A stretch of 64,000 bases of DNA from an uncultured Neokomagataea sp. (GCF_946476835.1 NZ_CAMKWA010000005.1:1-64000); one strand, 5' to 3'. Positions 23,358 to 32,219 are shown, counted from the first letter of the stretch. Notes: generated by a model not told the origin, from the letters alone. A program made the numbers and translations.

Positions 23358-25775
23358 ATGAACAAAAAAATGCTATACGCAGCCACCACACTGGCTACCT
23401 TCCACCATGCCTTCGCGGCTCCATCAAAAAGCGTTGATGCAGCACAACATGCAGAAAATATCAGTGTAACAGCCAGTTCCAGCCAGCGAGCCGCACATAC
23501 GATCGACCATAAAACGCGCGAATTACAACATGTCTCACAAGCCGCCACGCGCGTTGATGCACGGCAGCTTAAGGCCGAACATATTACTAATCTTACTCAA
23601 GCGACCCGTCTGCTGCCAACCGTGCAATTCAACATCGCAAACCCACGCGTTTCAGCCATTAACATTCGTGGATTGGGGGCCGCAGGCACCGGCGCAACAG
23701 ACGGAATTGAAGGCGGCGTCGCCGTTTATGTGGATGGCGTCTACCGCCCTCGCCCCGCAACCGCCATGTCTGACTTACCGGGATTAAACGGTATTACCGT
23801 ATTACGTGGCCCCTCTGGCACTGCAGGCGGCATGGTCACAACGGCTGGCGCAATTGAACTCACCACAACGGCACCAGATTTATATACACGGCATATCACC
23901 GCAGAAGCTGGTGCTGGAAATTATAATTACAATCGTTGGTCTGTCGGCATCTCTACACCGCTTATCAAGAACACATTAGCTGTCCGTATCGATACACTTG
24001 GCTATGCTTATAGCGGCTGGGTCCATAATCTATCAGGCGGTGGCGATATTAACGGTGTAACGAACCGTTCAGTAAGAACACAAATACTCTACCACCCCAC
24101 GGATGAACTTGATGTGCGCCTCATCGGTGATTACAGCCATCTCCGTGAAAATTGCTGCTCAGGGAGCCTTTATAAGATCGTCACACAAAGAACCAATGGC
24201 ACTATTATTGGCGGCAACCTTTTACAAAGAGCGGCTTGGTCTCACTACACGCCCGTCCCCCCGTCTGACACGCCCTATACCATTGACCGTGACTCTCTCA
24301 GTCAAGCCAACCAAGAAGATATGGGCCTCTCAGCACAAGCTAACTGGCACCATGCAGGATTCACCCTTTCCTCAATCACAGCTTACCGCGCCTGGAACTG
24401 GTGGCCCTTAAATGATGGTGACCTCAACGGTATAAACGCACAAACCAATACGAACCTTAAAGTCAATCAGCGCCAATTCAGCCAAGAATTTCGCTTTACA
24501 AACCAATGGGGACAACTTCTTGATTATCGCCTCGGCGCTTTTTACCTCTGGCAAGAAAATGACGTCGCCGGGGATCAAGCTTACGGCTCCGATGCGGGCA
24601 CATGGTTTGGCTATGGCACTTCATCCGCTCCTGTGGCGGGAGTAACGGCGGCCCAAGCCGGAAATGCGCTCAATGGTTACAACGTCCGTAATTACGCTCA
24701 GCCAACAACCAATTACTATGCCCTTTATTCTGATGGCACATGGCACCTTTCAAAGACATTCGATCTCGTCACTGGGGCCCGCTACAATTACGGCGTTAAA
24801 ACCGGTAGCTTTGCTCAATGGCAGGATGCACCATCCTCTTATTCACCCGCATTAACACCCCTCGGATCTGCTCAAAAAATTTGGAATACCTACGGAGCTA
24901 ATAATCGTTTTTCTGGACATCTGGATAATGGCTTTGTCACTGGGCAAGTCGCACTACAATACCACCCTACTCAAAACTTGATGCTCTATGGCCGCTACGC
25001 ACATGGCGGAAAATCGGGCGGATTAAACCTCACCCCACTCTCCGCACAACAAATCGCCAGTGGCGCTGTCTCACCCAATGTTGGGAAAGAAACAGATGAT
25101 GCCTTTGAGGTTGGCGTGAAATTAACTACCCTTCAAGGGCGCTTGCTGTTCGCTGGTGCTCTCTACCAAACGAACGACCACAACTATCAAGTCACTGCTG
25201 TTCGTGAATTTCAGGGCTCACTCTTATCTTATCTCAGCAGTGCGCCCAAGGTACGCGTACGCGGTGCAGAAGCAGACATACACTATAGCCCACTCCCCAA
25301 CCTCACCACATCTCTCTCTGCATCATATAATGATGCACAATTCTTAGAATACACCACCTCAGCCCCCTCTGAAATCGCCTCCACTGGCCCTTATAGTCTC
25401 GCACATACACAAATCCCCTTTGTACCACGTTGGGCACTTTCAGCATCAGCTCAATATTATCATACACTCGGCAAAATCGGCCGCAGCCTAACCGATGCTT
25501 ACGCTGGCGGAAGCTACAATTACAACACGCGCGAAAACACATCAGCCAATAACTCAATGTACGGATGGGTTCCTGGCTACGGTACCCTCAATGTAAATTT
25601 TGGCTTACGTGATCACCAAGGCCGCTGGGATATCAGCGGCTTTATCAATAACGCCACAGATGAACGTCGCATCAGCCAAGTTGTGCAAGGCAGTGGCGTC
25701 AGCGGCAACGGAGCATGGTATGCTTACGTCACCCAACCACGCAATTTTGGCTTTATCGCAAGGGTGAATTACTAA
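23358..25775 (+). CDS. TonB-dependent outer-membrane receptor (sulfate-ester island)
   Basis: An 805-residue outer-membrane receptor with a signal peptide ending near FAA (about residue 21) and a TonB-box-like segment ENISVTASS near residues 35-43. The plug domain contains AINIRGLGAAGTGATDGIEGG and VYVDGVYRPRP and ends near VTTAGAIELTTT. A long beta-barrel follows and ends in RVNY. It lies in the same direction after the ABC transporter and dioxygenase, so it probably brings a bulky sulfur compound across the outer membrane. The ligand is unknown, and a sequence resembling siderophore receptors does not settle it. Confidence 0.88.
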   Translation: MNKKMLYAATTLATFHHAFAAPSKSVDAAQHAENISVTASSSQRAAHTIDHKTRELQHVSQAATRVDARQLKAEHITNLTQATRLLPTVQFNIANPRVSAINIRGLGAAGTGATDGIEGGVAVYVDGVYRPRPATAMSDLPGLNGITVLRGPSGTAGGMVTTAGAIELTTTAPDLYTRHITAEAGAGNYNYNRWSVGISTPLIKNTLAVRIDTLGYAYSGWVHNLSGGGDINGVTNRSVRTQILYHPTDELDVRLIGDYSHLRENCCSGSLYKIVTQRTNGTIIGGNLLQRAAWSHYTPVPPSDTPYTIDRDSLSQANQEDMGLSAQANWHHAGFTLSSITAYRAWNWWPLNDGDLNGINAQTNTNLKVNQRQFSQEFRFTNQWGQLLDYRLGAFYLWQENDVAGDQAYGSDAGTWFGYGTSSAPVAGVTAAQAGNALNGYNVRNYAQPTTNYYALYSDGTWHLSKTFDLVTGARYNYGVKTGSFAQWQDAPSSYSPALTPLGSAQKIWNTYGANNRFSGHLDNGFVTGQVALQYHPTQNLMLYGRYAHGGKSGGLNLTPLSAQQIASGAVSPNVGKETDDAFEVGVKLTTLQGRLLFAGALYQTNDHNYQVTAVREFQGSLLSYLSSAPKVRVRGAEADIHYSPLPNLTTSLSASYNDAQFLEYTTSAPSEIASTGPYSLAHTQIPFVPRWALSASAQYYHTLGKIGRSLTDAYAGGSYNYNTRENTSANNSMYGWVPGYGTLNVNFGLRDHQGRWDISGFINNATDERRISQVVQGSGVSGNGAWYAYVTQPRNFGFIARVNY

Positions 25776-25807
25776 CCCACACCACACATATTCAACACAC
25801 CAAGAAG

Positions 25808-25835
25808 CCGTTTTCTCAGCATATTGAGAAAACGG
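25808..25835 (+). terminator. Terminator downstream of the receptor gene
   Basis: An 11-base perfect stem CCGTTTTCTCA / TGAGAAAACGG with a 6-base loop lies 32 bases after the stop. The T-run is inside the stem rather than after it. Confidence 0.6.
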
Positions 25836-25947
25836 TACAAACTTTCTACTTCTATGCTTCGCCTCCCCAACGCCACGACCATTACCTCTGCCTCCATTCC
25901 CGAGCATCACTCAGCATAACGGCTACAGACAAAACGTGGCTTCTCTC

Positions 25948-26054
25948 ATGGTTTCAAGGTCGCGAATGACGCCCTTTGAAATCACTCATCTGCCAAGCCA
26001 TACGCTAGCACCGGCAGCGGTTTCCGACGGGATACTCAACTGTGCAATAGGGCC
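25948..26054 (-). mobile_element. IS6-type element end with internally deleted transposase start
   Basis: Read on the minus strand from 26054, this stretch has an IS6-like end (GGCCCTATTGCACAGTT), an untranslated leader and ATGAGTGATTTCAAAGGGCG, matching the transposase start of the copy at 568. After seven to eight codons the sequence jumps to a region about 59 bases further into the transposase (GACCTTGAAACCATG), then homology stops. The deletion shifts the frame, so nothing functional is made. The outer end faces the haem module on the right. The leader resembles the remnant at 32156 more than the copy at 632. Confidence 0.75.
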
Positions 26055-26063
26055 GTTTCCCGC

Positions 26064-26816
26064 TCAACTCGGGCTCAATTGAAAACTAACCGGCACCAAC
26101 AAAACTAACGGATCCCCCACAATCTCCGATGGGGGCTGCGGTAATGGGTTCACACGGTACGCTAAATTAATAGCTTCTTCATCCAAAATATTGGAGCCTG
26201 ACGTCTCACTGACCGTTGCCCCAAGTACATCTCCACGACGGCTAATTAACAAACGGAGTACCGTGATACCCTCATCATGCTCTGCCCGTGCATCTGCCGG
26301 ATAAGAACGAAAACGCTCCAAGCGTTCCATCACCGAACGCTGCCACGCATCGCCCTTATCATGCGCTTCAGCCTCTGATGAGACGGAGGGTTGAGCCGCT
26401 TGAGTACTTTGTTTTTCATGCGTCAAATCGAGATTATGCCGCGTGTTGTTTGACGGGTTAGATGCACTTAATGGTCGCTGCATCATATGTAGAGCAACAC
26501 GCGGCTTGGGCATCACATGCAATGCCGGTACAGATGGTATAAATACTTTATTTTCCAGTATAGCCATCTTAGGCGGCACAATTTGCGCCACAGGGATATT
26601 ACGACTTTCCAACGGGACAAGATGCATTACGGCCCCTCTCTGCATTGCCGTCTCCCCACGTACAGAGCAGCTATTCCCCACATAAAAATATAGTATCAAA
26701 AACAGCCCCAGAAAACAGGCAACAGCATAAGCACTATTATACCATGCTTTACGCTTTTCTTCGCGCACCCAGCAAAGATGCGCAAAGCCAACTGTTTCTA
26801 CCTTCCGGTCAGGCAT
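26064..26816 (-). CDS. tonB: TonB family energy transducer
   Basis: A 250-residue protein anchored by one transmembrane segment (about residues 27-48, ending LILYFYVGNS). It has a proline-containing periplasmic linker and a C-terminal TonB domain with RFRSYPADARAEHDEGITVLRLLISRRGDVLGATV and the later VNPLPQPPSE. It would couple the proton-motive force to outer-membrane receptors. The ATG at 26816 is chosen because the longer frame to 26846 intrudes further into the upstream gene, with which it already overlaps by 8 bases. It is the last gene of the haem uptake operon. exbB and exbD are not present, so they must be supplied from elsewhere. Confidence 0.85.
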   Translation of the reverse strand: MPDRKVETVGFAHLCWVREEKRKAWYNSAYAVACFLGLFLILYFYVGNSCSVRGETAMQRGAVMHLVPLESRNIPVAQIVPPKMAILENKVFIPSVPALHVMPKPRVALHMMQRPLSASNPSNNTRHNLDLTHEKQSTQAAQPSVSSEAEAHDKGDAWQRSVMERLERFRSYPADARAEHDEGITVLRLLISRRGDVLGATVSETSGSNILDEEAINLAYRVNPLPQPPSEIVGDPLVLLVPVSFQLSPS

Positions 26817-27123
26817 CAATATTCTGAAGGACTTTAAAACCTTCAAAAATAGGGGCGCCCATGGTCAGTTTTTTGCCTTCTCCCGCAGATGCATGAGCCT
26901 GACGGAAATGGTCTGAGTGGGTCCAGCCAATAAAGGCATCATAAGAAGCCCAAACCGTATGCGAAACATACAGAGCATAATCTTCCGTACGTGGTCCTTG
27001 TAAAAACTGAAAGGATACAAAACCCGGAACCTCCTTCAAAAGAACTTCCCGGTTAAGCCAGCGGTTTTGAAAAGCGTCTTCATGATCGATAGCCACCTTA
27101 AAGCGGTTCATTGCAATATACAT
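26809..27123 (-). CDS. IsdG-like haem-degrading monooxygenase
   Basis: A 104-residue ABM-fold (antibiotic biosynthesis monooxygenase) protein. The three residues essential in IsdG/IsdI haem oxygenases fall at the right places: Asn6 in AMNRF, Trp67 in FIGWTHS and His77 in FRQAHASAGEG. It is therefore likely to open the haem ring and release iron in the cytoplasm after import. The gene overlaps the 3' end of hmuV by 16 bases if the ATG at 27123 is used (a second ATG at 27111 would remove most of the overlap) and overlaps tonB downstream, so all belong to one operon. Products of the reaction cannot be predicted. Confidence 0.82.
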   Translation of the reverse strand: MYIAMNRFKVAIDHEDAFQNRWLNREVLLKEVPGFVSFQFLQGPRTEDYALYVSHTVWASYDAFIGWTHSDHFRQAHASAGEGKKLTMGAPIFEGFKVLQNIDA

Positions 27124-27935
27124 GATTGATCATCTCCTAAAAAATCGACAGAATTATTGAAGTCATGTGGGATGATGAAAGGTTTCCGTGTCCCACAATG
27201 CGTGAAGACAGAGGGTACCGTCACGCCAAAGACATCCTTAAGCGCCTGAGGCGTCAAAACATCTTCAGGCGCACCTTGCGTATAAATACCCCCGTCTAGA
27301 AGCATTACTATCCGGTCCGAACGTGCGGCAGACCAGTTCAAATCATGCAGCACCATGAGGCATGAACCACCACGCTGTGCATGCTCTCTCGCCACATCAA
27401 GCACGACACCCTGTCGGGCAAGATCCTGTGCTGAGATTGGTTCATCAAGCAGTAAAAGCCCCGGAGTACTCCCTTCGGCACCGGCATCTAACTGCGCTAA
27501 AACCCTGGCAAAATGTGCTCGTTGCCGCTCTCCACCCGATAAGCTGGTAATATCTCGTTGAGCCAAAGCCGAAAGAGCAACCCGCTCCAACTGCATTGCC
27601 ACAAGCTTCTGACGCCGCGCCAAAGGATATGCCTGCACCCCCATTGCCACAACGTCCTCAACCGTGAAGCGTGCTTGCATAGGCGTTTCCTGCGTCAACA
27701 TCGCACGGCGCATAGAAAGGCGCTTGGGGCATATATGGTGCAACAACTCTCCATCAAGCGATACCCGGCCTTGATCTGGCCGACGCAAACCACTCGCCAC
27801 CTGTAAAAGCGTGCTCTTACCAGCACCGTTCTTGCCGATAATTGCAACAACCTCCCCCGGACGAACCATCAAAGAGATATCCTGTAAGAGATAACGCTCC
27901 GCTACACGACAAGACACATGATCGAAAGACAGCAT
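27108..27935 (-). CDS. hmuV: Haem ABC transporter ATPase HmuV
   Basis: A 275-residue cytoplasmic ATPase of the FecE/BtuD/HmuV group. It starts at 27935 (MLSFDHVSCRVAERYLLQD), sharing one base with the hmuU stop (TAATG). Walker A is IGKNGAGKST, the signature is LSGGERQRAHFARVLAQL, Walker B is LLLDEPISAQD and the switch histidine is in LMVLHDLNW. The ERQRAHFARVLAQL stretch and the gene order hmuT-hmuU-hmuV support haem rather than B12 or siderophore uptake. The upstream extension to 27977 lies in the permease gene and is not used. Confidence 0.9.
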   Translation of the reverse strand: MLSFDHVSCRVAERYLLQDISLMVRPGEVVAIIGKNGAGKSTLLQVASGLRRPDQGRVSLDGELLHHICPKRLSMRRAMLTQETPMQARFTVEDVVAMGVQAYPLARRQKLVAMQLERVALSALAQRDITSLSGGERQRAHFARVLAQLDAGAEGSTPGLLLLDEPISAQDLARQGVVLDVAREHAQRGGSCLMVLHDLNWSAARSDRIVMLLDGGIYTQGAPEDVLTPQALKDVFGVTVPSVFTHCGTRKPFIIPHDFNNSVDFLGDDQSCILQ

Positions 27936-28921
27936 TAGGTCGTGCCCTTTACATCTCGCGCATGAACCAACAACCATACAAACAATGGCGCACCAATTGC
28001 CGCTGTAACCACCCCTACCGGCACATCAGCAGGGATCGCGATAATCCGGGCAAGAGTATCGGCGATTAACAATAAGAGCGCTCCTAAAAGAGCGCTTCCC
28101 GGCAATACCAAGCGATGATCTGGCCCCGTTATCAGCCGGACAAGATGCGGCACAACAACGCCTATAAAACCAATAACCCCAACAAAAGACACAAGCGGCC
28201 CAATCGCCAAAGCCACGCCAAAAATAGCTATTTTCTTCGTACGCTCAACACGAAACCCCATCAGAGCGGCATCAGCTTCACCAAGCAACAGCGCATTCAA
28301 AGGCCGGTGAATGGTCGCAAAAAGAGCCGCAGACATCATGAGAAAAGGCAGCAAAACGACAATACGTGTCCAATCAGCACCGGCCAAACTGCCCATCGTC
28401 CAAAATGTCAAATCACGCAGGGCAGTATCATTCGCACGAAAGACTAGAATGCCTGTAATGGCCCCTGTGAAAGCACCCAGCGCCACACCGGCAAGAATGA
28501 CCATTCCGGTCGATGTCATGCCGCTCCGCGTCGCAAAGCGATACAATATCAACGTTGCGAGAAGCCCGCCTATCATTCCGCCCGCAGGCACGCCCCATAC
28601 AGTCAAAGAACTGCCCGCCACAACGATCACTAAAGCGGCTCCTAAGGCGGCTCCAGAAGACACACCGATCAAACCAGGGTCAGCTAACGGATTACGAAAC
28701 AACCCTTGCATGACGGCACCTGAAACCGCCAAGGCCGCCCCGGTTAACAGTGCAAGACACACGCGCGGCGCTCTAATCTGCGTTAGTACCAACCACCCGG
28801 TCGTCCCTTTGGGTAACCCAAACCCCATAGCACCCGTAACAAGCGCAAGGCCGGTCACAAGCCCCAAACACAGGATCAAAGCCACAAACCACTGCGCCAT
28901 CGAAAGACGAGAGACCGTCAT
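27935..28921 (-). CDS. hmuU: Haem ABC transporter permease HmuU
   Basis: A 328-residue FecCD-type permease with about nine to ten transmembrane helices. Recognisable family segments are RAPRVCLALLTGAALAVSGAVMQGLFRNPLADPGLIGVSSGAALGA (about residues 49-93), LMGFRVERTKKIAIFGVAL and GFIGVVVPHLVRLITGPDHR. It forms the inner-membrane channel for haem delivered by HmuT. It starts four bases inside the end of hmuT (ATGA) and ends on the start of hmuV, so it is fully coupled within the operon. Confidence 0.92.
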   Translation of the reverse strand: MTVSRLSMAQWFVALILCLGLVTGLALVTGAMGFGLPKGTTGWLVLTQIRAPRVCLALLTGAALAVSGAVMQGLFRNPLADPGLIGVSSGAALGAALVIVVAGSSLTVWGVPAGGMIGGLLATLILYRFATRSGMTSTGMVILAGVALGAFTGAITGILVFRANDTALRDLTFWTMGSLAGADWTRIVVLLPFLMMSAALFATIHRPLNALLLGEADAALMGFRVERTKKIAIFGVALAIGPLVSFVGVIGFIGVVVPHLVRLITGPDHRLVLPGSALLGALLLLIADTLARIIAIPADVPVGVVTAAIGAPLFVWLLVHARDVKGTT

Positions 28922-29862
28922 GCAGGTGATACGGCCTCAATCTGATGCGCCAGATCTAACGCCGTATCTGCGGTATGTGGGCCAAACCCTAGAAGGCGCT
29001 CACCCTCCATCGCAATGATAGCGCCACGACGGCCAGCAGGCGTCAACAAGAACCCCGTATCTGCCTTTAAGGCAGGTCGGAGACTTTCCACTTCTTGAGC
29101 CATAGTCAAAATAATATCCGGCTGAAGCGTGATAAGAGCTTCATCTTCAACAATTTTGTACCCCTGCAAAGACGCACCAGCATTTATGCCGCCAGCAAGC
29201 CGAATAACCGCATCCGCAGCGGTACCGCGGCCCGCTGCCATTGGGTGTCCATTGGTCATACGCATCACAAATAAGATACGCCGCTGAACGGGGTGCGCGG
29301 TGCGCCATGCCTCCAGCGTATGGAAACGGTCATTGATGCCAGAACATAGTGCATTCCCCGCATGCTCTGCACCAACAAGCTGCGCCAGAAAACGTGTCCG
29401 ACCTATGATTGCTTCAAGCGTTGGGGTGGAATCCACAAAAACAATGGGCACTTGAGAAGCAATAAGTTGCGCCATCGCCGCAGGCGGCCCCGCATCATTC
29501 ATGGCAATAATCAGATCCGGCTCTAAGGAAAGAACACTCTCCGCAGAAACCATACGCATATAACCAAGCGATTTTTTCTCGTGCAAAGCGGCTTCCGGGC
29601 GGGTTGATGTACTATCAACAGCGATAATGCGCCCCGAAGCACCAAGCGCATATAATGTCTCAGTAATAGTGCCGCCAATACAGACAATTTTCTGTGTGGA
29701 ACCGATGGCAATACGCCGCCCGCGTGCATCCGTTACAGAATGCGCACTAGCTTGCCCCTCCTCTGCGCGGCCCTGAGCAAACGCTGAAACAGCGAACGTA
29801 CTACAGGCGGTACCCATCATCGAAAATATGAGTTTTCTACGGGGCAGAGGCCGTATGAGCAT
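28918..29862 (-). CDS. hmuT: Periplasmic haem-binding protein HmuT
   Basis: A 314-residue periplasmic binding protein of the BtuF/HmuT type with an N-terminal export signal (residues 1-29, ending FAQ). Family segments are RRIAIGSTQKIVCIGGTITETLYALGASGRIIAVDSTS (about residues 48-85), the downstream LGYMRMVSAESVLSLEPDLII and the C-terminal AGINAGASLQGYKIVEDEALITLQPDIIL-like region. It would receive haem from the outer-membrane receptor and deliver it to HmuUV. It is the first gene of the minus-strand operon and divergent from the receptor. A Fur-type box lies 38-57 bases upstream of its start. Confidence 0.9.
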   Translation of the reverse strand: MLIRPLPRRKLIFSMMGTACSTFAVSAFAQGRAEEGQASAHSVTDARGRRIAIGSTQKIVCIGGTITETLYALGASGRIIAVDSTSTRPEAALHEKKSLGYMRMVSAESVLSLEPDLIIAMNDAGPPAAMAQLIASQVPIVFVDSTPTLEAIIGRTRFLAQLVGAEHAGNALCSGINDRFHTLEAWRTAHPVQRRILFVMRMTNGHPMAAGRGTAADAVIRLAGGINAGASLQGYKIVEDEALITLQPDIILTMAQEVESLRPALKADTGFLLTPAGRRGAIIAMEGERLLGFGPHTADTALDLAHQIEAVSPA

Positions 29863-29900
29863 GAATTATCCCCTTCAGAAAAATACCTAGCGCCCATCTA

Positions 29901-29919
29901 AATGATAATAATTATCATT
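29901..29919. promoter_or_regulatory. Fur-type operator
   Basis: AATGATAAT-A-ATTATCATT is a perfect 9-1-9 palindrome and contains TGATAATAATTATCA, an exact 7-1-7 Fur box. It is placed between the divergent hmuT operon and receptor gene, so iron-loaded Fur would repress both directions. Confidence 0.9.
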
Positions 29920-29991
29920 GCAAGTGCAAATTATTCGCATTAACAGGTAGCGCATCGCCTCAGATGCTCTAACCTTCTAGGATTGCACCAC

Positions 29992-32100
29992 ATGTCCAAT
30001 TTTCGTCATTTCCTGAGCCTAACGGCCGCGACGATTGCTCTATGCAGTACACCCGCCCTCGCAGATTCCGCCTCAACCACCGCATCACAAAGCAGTCCGC
30101 TCCGTTTAGGAAACGTAACCGTTCATGCTGATGCCCTCACCCCAGAGGTTCCACAAGCGACCACACATCAAACCCGTCAAGATTTACTACGCGTACAACC
30201 CAATGAACCTTATGCCATTTTAACTGGTATCCCCGGTGTTTTCTTCCAAAACGATGGCACACCATCTCTGGCCGTATCCATCCGTGGGATGCAAGATTTT
30301 GGGCGTGTTAACGTCATGATCGACGGCGCACGCCAGAACTTTCAAGAAAGTGGTCACGGCGCGAATGGTAGCGTCTATGTTGATCCTGCTCTCTTAGCCG
30401 GTATTGATGTCCAGCGCGGCACGGTCGCCACAGCAGATGGTGCCGGTGCTATCGCTGGTGTGATGAACCTACACACGCTTGATGTTAATGACCTGATAGA
30501 ATCAGGCCGCCGCTACGGTATCCAAGCCCGCGCAATGGGTGGGACGAATAATTATGGTGGCTCAGGCATGGTGGGCGGCGCTACCCGCATCACCGATTGG
30601 TTGAGCATTGCCGCCGCATTCTCTATGCGGAGTTCCGGCGATTATGAAGACGGTAACGGCAACCGTGTTCCCCAAACCTTTCAAAGACTACAATCGGGCT
30701 TGTTCAAAATTGATATTACACCGGGCATTGACCAGAGTTTAAAATTAGGAACTGTAATCTATCATAACCAATTTGGCGTCGGCTCTCGTAGCATCGCTAC
30801 TGCCAATGAGGTCCAAAATAATACGGGCAATATTGAGTATCGTTTCATACCCCATGATAACCCTCTCATTGCCCTGCACGTGAAGGGGTATGTTGTCACC
30901 ACAGGCCTTGCAAACGCCACACCGTCTTTCCGTGCCATGACAGTCGCGGCTGCTAATTTAACACATTATAATTTAACAACACTGGGCTTTGAAGCCGACA
31001 ATACATCCCGTCTGCGCGCCGGAAACGTTAATATTGTCCTCGATTATGGTGGCGAATATTACCATGACCACGTTAATACAACAGACCTAACGGGCTATAC
31101 GGGCGCAACGCCAAGTGGCAACCGCTCTGTAGGCTCCGCCTTCACGCAAGCCACAATGTCTTGGAAAATTATCCAACTCACCGGCGCTCTACGCTATGAT
31201 GCGTATAAACTCTCCGGAAATGGCGTGAATGAAGCCTCAGGATTCACCAGCGTTCCCGCAGGGCGTTTCAGCGTCAATAAGAGCTCTGATGCCGTCAATC
31301 CCAAAGTTATTTTTGCCATCAACCCACTTAAAAACTTACAATTATACGCGAATTATGGCCTTGGCTTTCGTCCGCCCGCAACGACTGAAACCCTCTATGC
31401 AGGCTCACATCCAGGACTTGGTTTCTTAAAATTCATTCCCAACCCAGACCTCAACCCAGAGCGCACACATGGCTGGGAATTCGGTACAAAATTGCATTAT
31501 GCCGATGTCCTTATTAATCATGACCACCTAACCTTCTCAGGAGATATCTTTAATACAAGCATCCGCGATTATATCGGCCAAACATTGGTTGTAAAACCAA
31601 CCCGTACGCGCCCTTATATTCCGACCTATGGCTACTTTTTCCAAAATATAGCCGGGAATACCCATACCAGCGGTTTTGAAGGGCAAATAAAATACGATAC
31701 GCAACGCCTCTTCGCTTCACTATCTTATACGAATACAACAACAAAATTACCGCGTGCTGACTACACAGGCTATGACCAAATGATTACTACGCCTCCTCGT
31801 TCCGTCATGGACGGCACTTTGGGCGTTCACTTCTGGGATAAGAAAGTCACTATTGGTGCACGCGTTCGTGCAGCCACACACACAGCAGGACAACCAAGCT
31901 CTAAAACGGGCGTGGCAAAAATTCGTTCCGGTTATGTTGTGTTTGATCTTTTCGGTGATTGGCAAATCACGAAACAGCTTCAACTGTCCACCAGTGCTAG
32001 CAACGTGACCAACCGTCAATATTATGCAAGCTCTTTGGCCTCTATCCCAAATCAAGGCTTGACGGTCATGACCGGGCTTAACTTTGCTCTTTCACGTTAA
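29992..32100 (+). CDS. hmuR: TonB-dependent haem/haemoglobin receptor
   Basis: A 702-residue outer-membrane receptor starting at the ATG at 29992 (an in-frame TTG lies three codons upstream). It has a signal peptide ending ALA near residue 27, a TonB-box-like LGNVTVHAD near residues 37-45, and a plug with VSIRGMQDFGRVNVMIDGARQNF, VYVDPALLAGIDVQRG and GAIAGVMNLHTL. The barrel carries the haem-receptor signature: F459-R-P-P462 (FRAP-like), a histidine at 473 (GSHPG) and N484-P-D-L487 (NPNL-like). It ends in FALSR. It is divergent from hmuTUV across the Fur box. Confidence 0.9.
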   Translation: MSNFRHFLSLTAATIALCSTPALADSASTTASQSSPLRLGNVTVHADALTPEVPQATTHQTRQDLLRVQPNEPYAILTGIPGVFFQNDGTPSLAVSIRGMQDFGRVNVMIDGARQNFQESGHGANGSVYVDPALLAGIDVQRGTVATADGAGAIAGVMNLHTLDVNDLIESGRRYGIQARAMGGTNNYGGSGMVGGATRITDWLSIAAAFSMRSSGDYEDGNGNRVPQTFQRLQSGLFKIDITPGIDQSLKLGTVIYHNQFGVGSRSIATANEVQNNTGNIEYRFIPHDNPLIALHVKGYVVTTGLANATPSFRAMTVAAANLTHYNLTTLGFEADNTSRLRAGNVNIVLDYGGEYYHDHVNTTDLTGYTGATPSGNRSVGSAFTQATMSWKIIQLTGALRYDAYKLSGNGVNEASGFTSVPAGRFSVNKSSDAVNPKVIFAINPLKNLQLYANYGLGFRPPATTETLYAGSHPGLGFLKFIPNPDLNPERTHGWEFGTKLHYADVLINHDHLTFSGDIFNTSIRDYIGQTLVVKPTRTRPYIPTYGYFFQNIAGNTHTSGFEGQIKYDTQRLFASLSYTNTTTKLPRADYTGYDQMITTPPRSVMDGTLGVHFWDKKVTIGARVRAATHTAGQPSSKTGVAKIRSGYVVFDLFGDWQITKQLQLSTSASNVTNRQYYASSLASIPNQGLTVMTGLNFALSR

Positions 32101-32113
32101 ATAACCTCTCTAC

Positions 32114-32141
32114 TCCTGCGGTCATCTTCATAGCCGCAGGA
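32114..32141 (+). terminator. Hairpin downstream of the haem receptor gene
   Basis: TCCTGCGG at 32114-32121 pairs with CCGCAGGA at 32134-32141 across a 12-base loop, 13 bases after the stop. No T-run follows, so it is a moderate candidate. Confidence 0.5.
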
Positions 32142-32155
32142 TACACTCTCTCAAA

Positions 32156-32219
32156 GGCCCTGTTGCAAAGTTGACCATCCTGCCGGAAACCGCTGCCAAT
32201 ATTAGCGCAGGGCTAGGAC
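32156..32219 (+). mobile_element. IS6-type element end remnant
   Basis: GGCCCTGTTGCAAAGTT at 32156-32172 is an IS6-type terminal repeat. It is followed by TGCCGGAAACCGCTGCC and a TTAGCG...GGCTAGG segment homologous to the leader of the remnant at 25948-26054. No transposase sequence follows. Its outer end faces left, toward the haem module, opposite in orientation to the remnant at 26054. Confidence 0.7.

Noticed and set aside
26055-32155. Intact composite transposon around the haem genes
   Set aside because: Neither IS6 end has a functional transposase, and the adjacent 8-base sequences GTTTCCCG and CTCTCAAA do not match as a target duplication. Only a decayed remnant is claimed.
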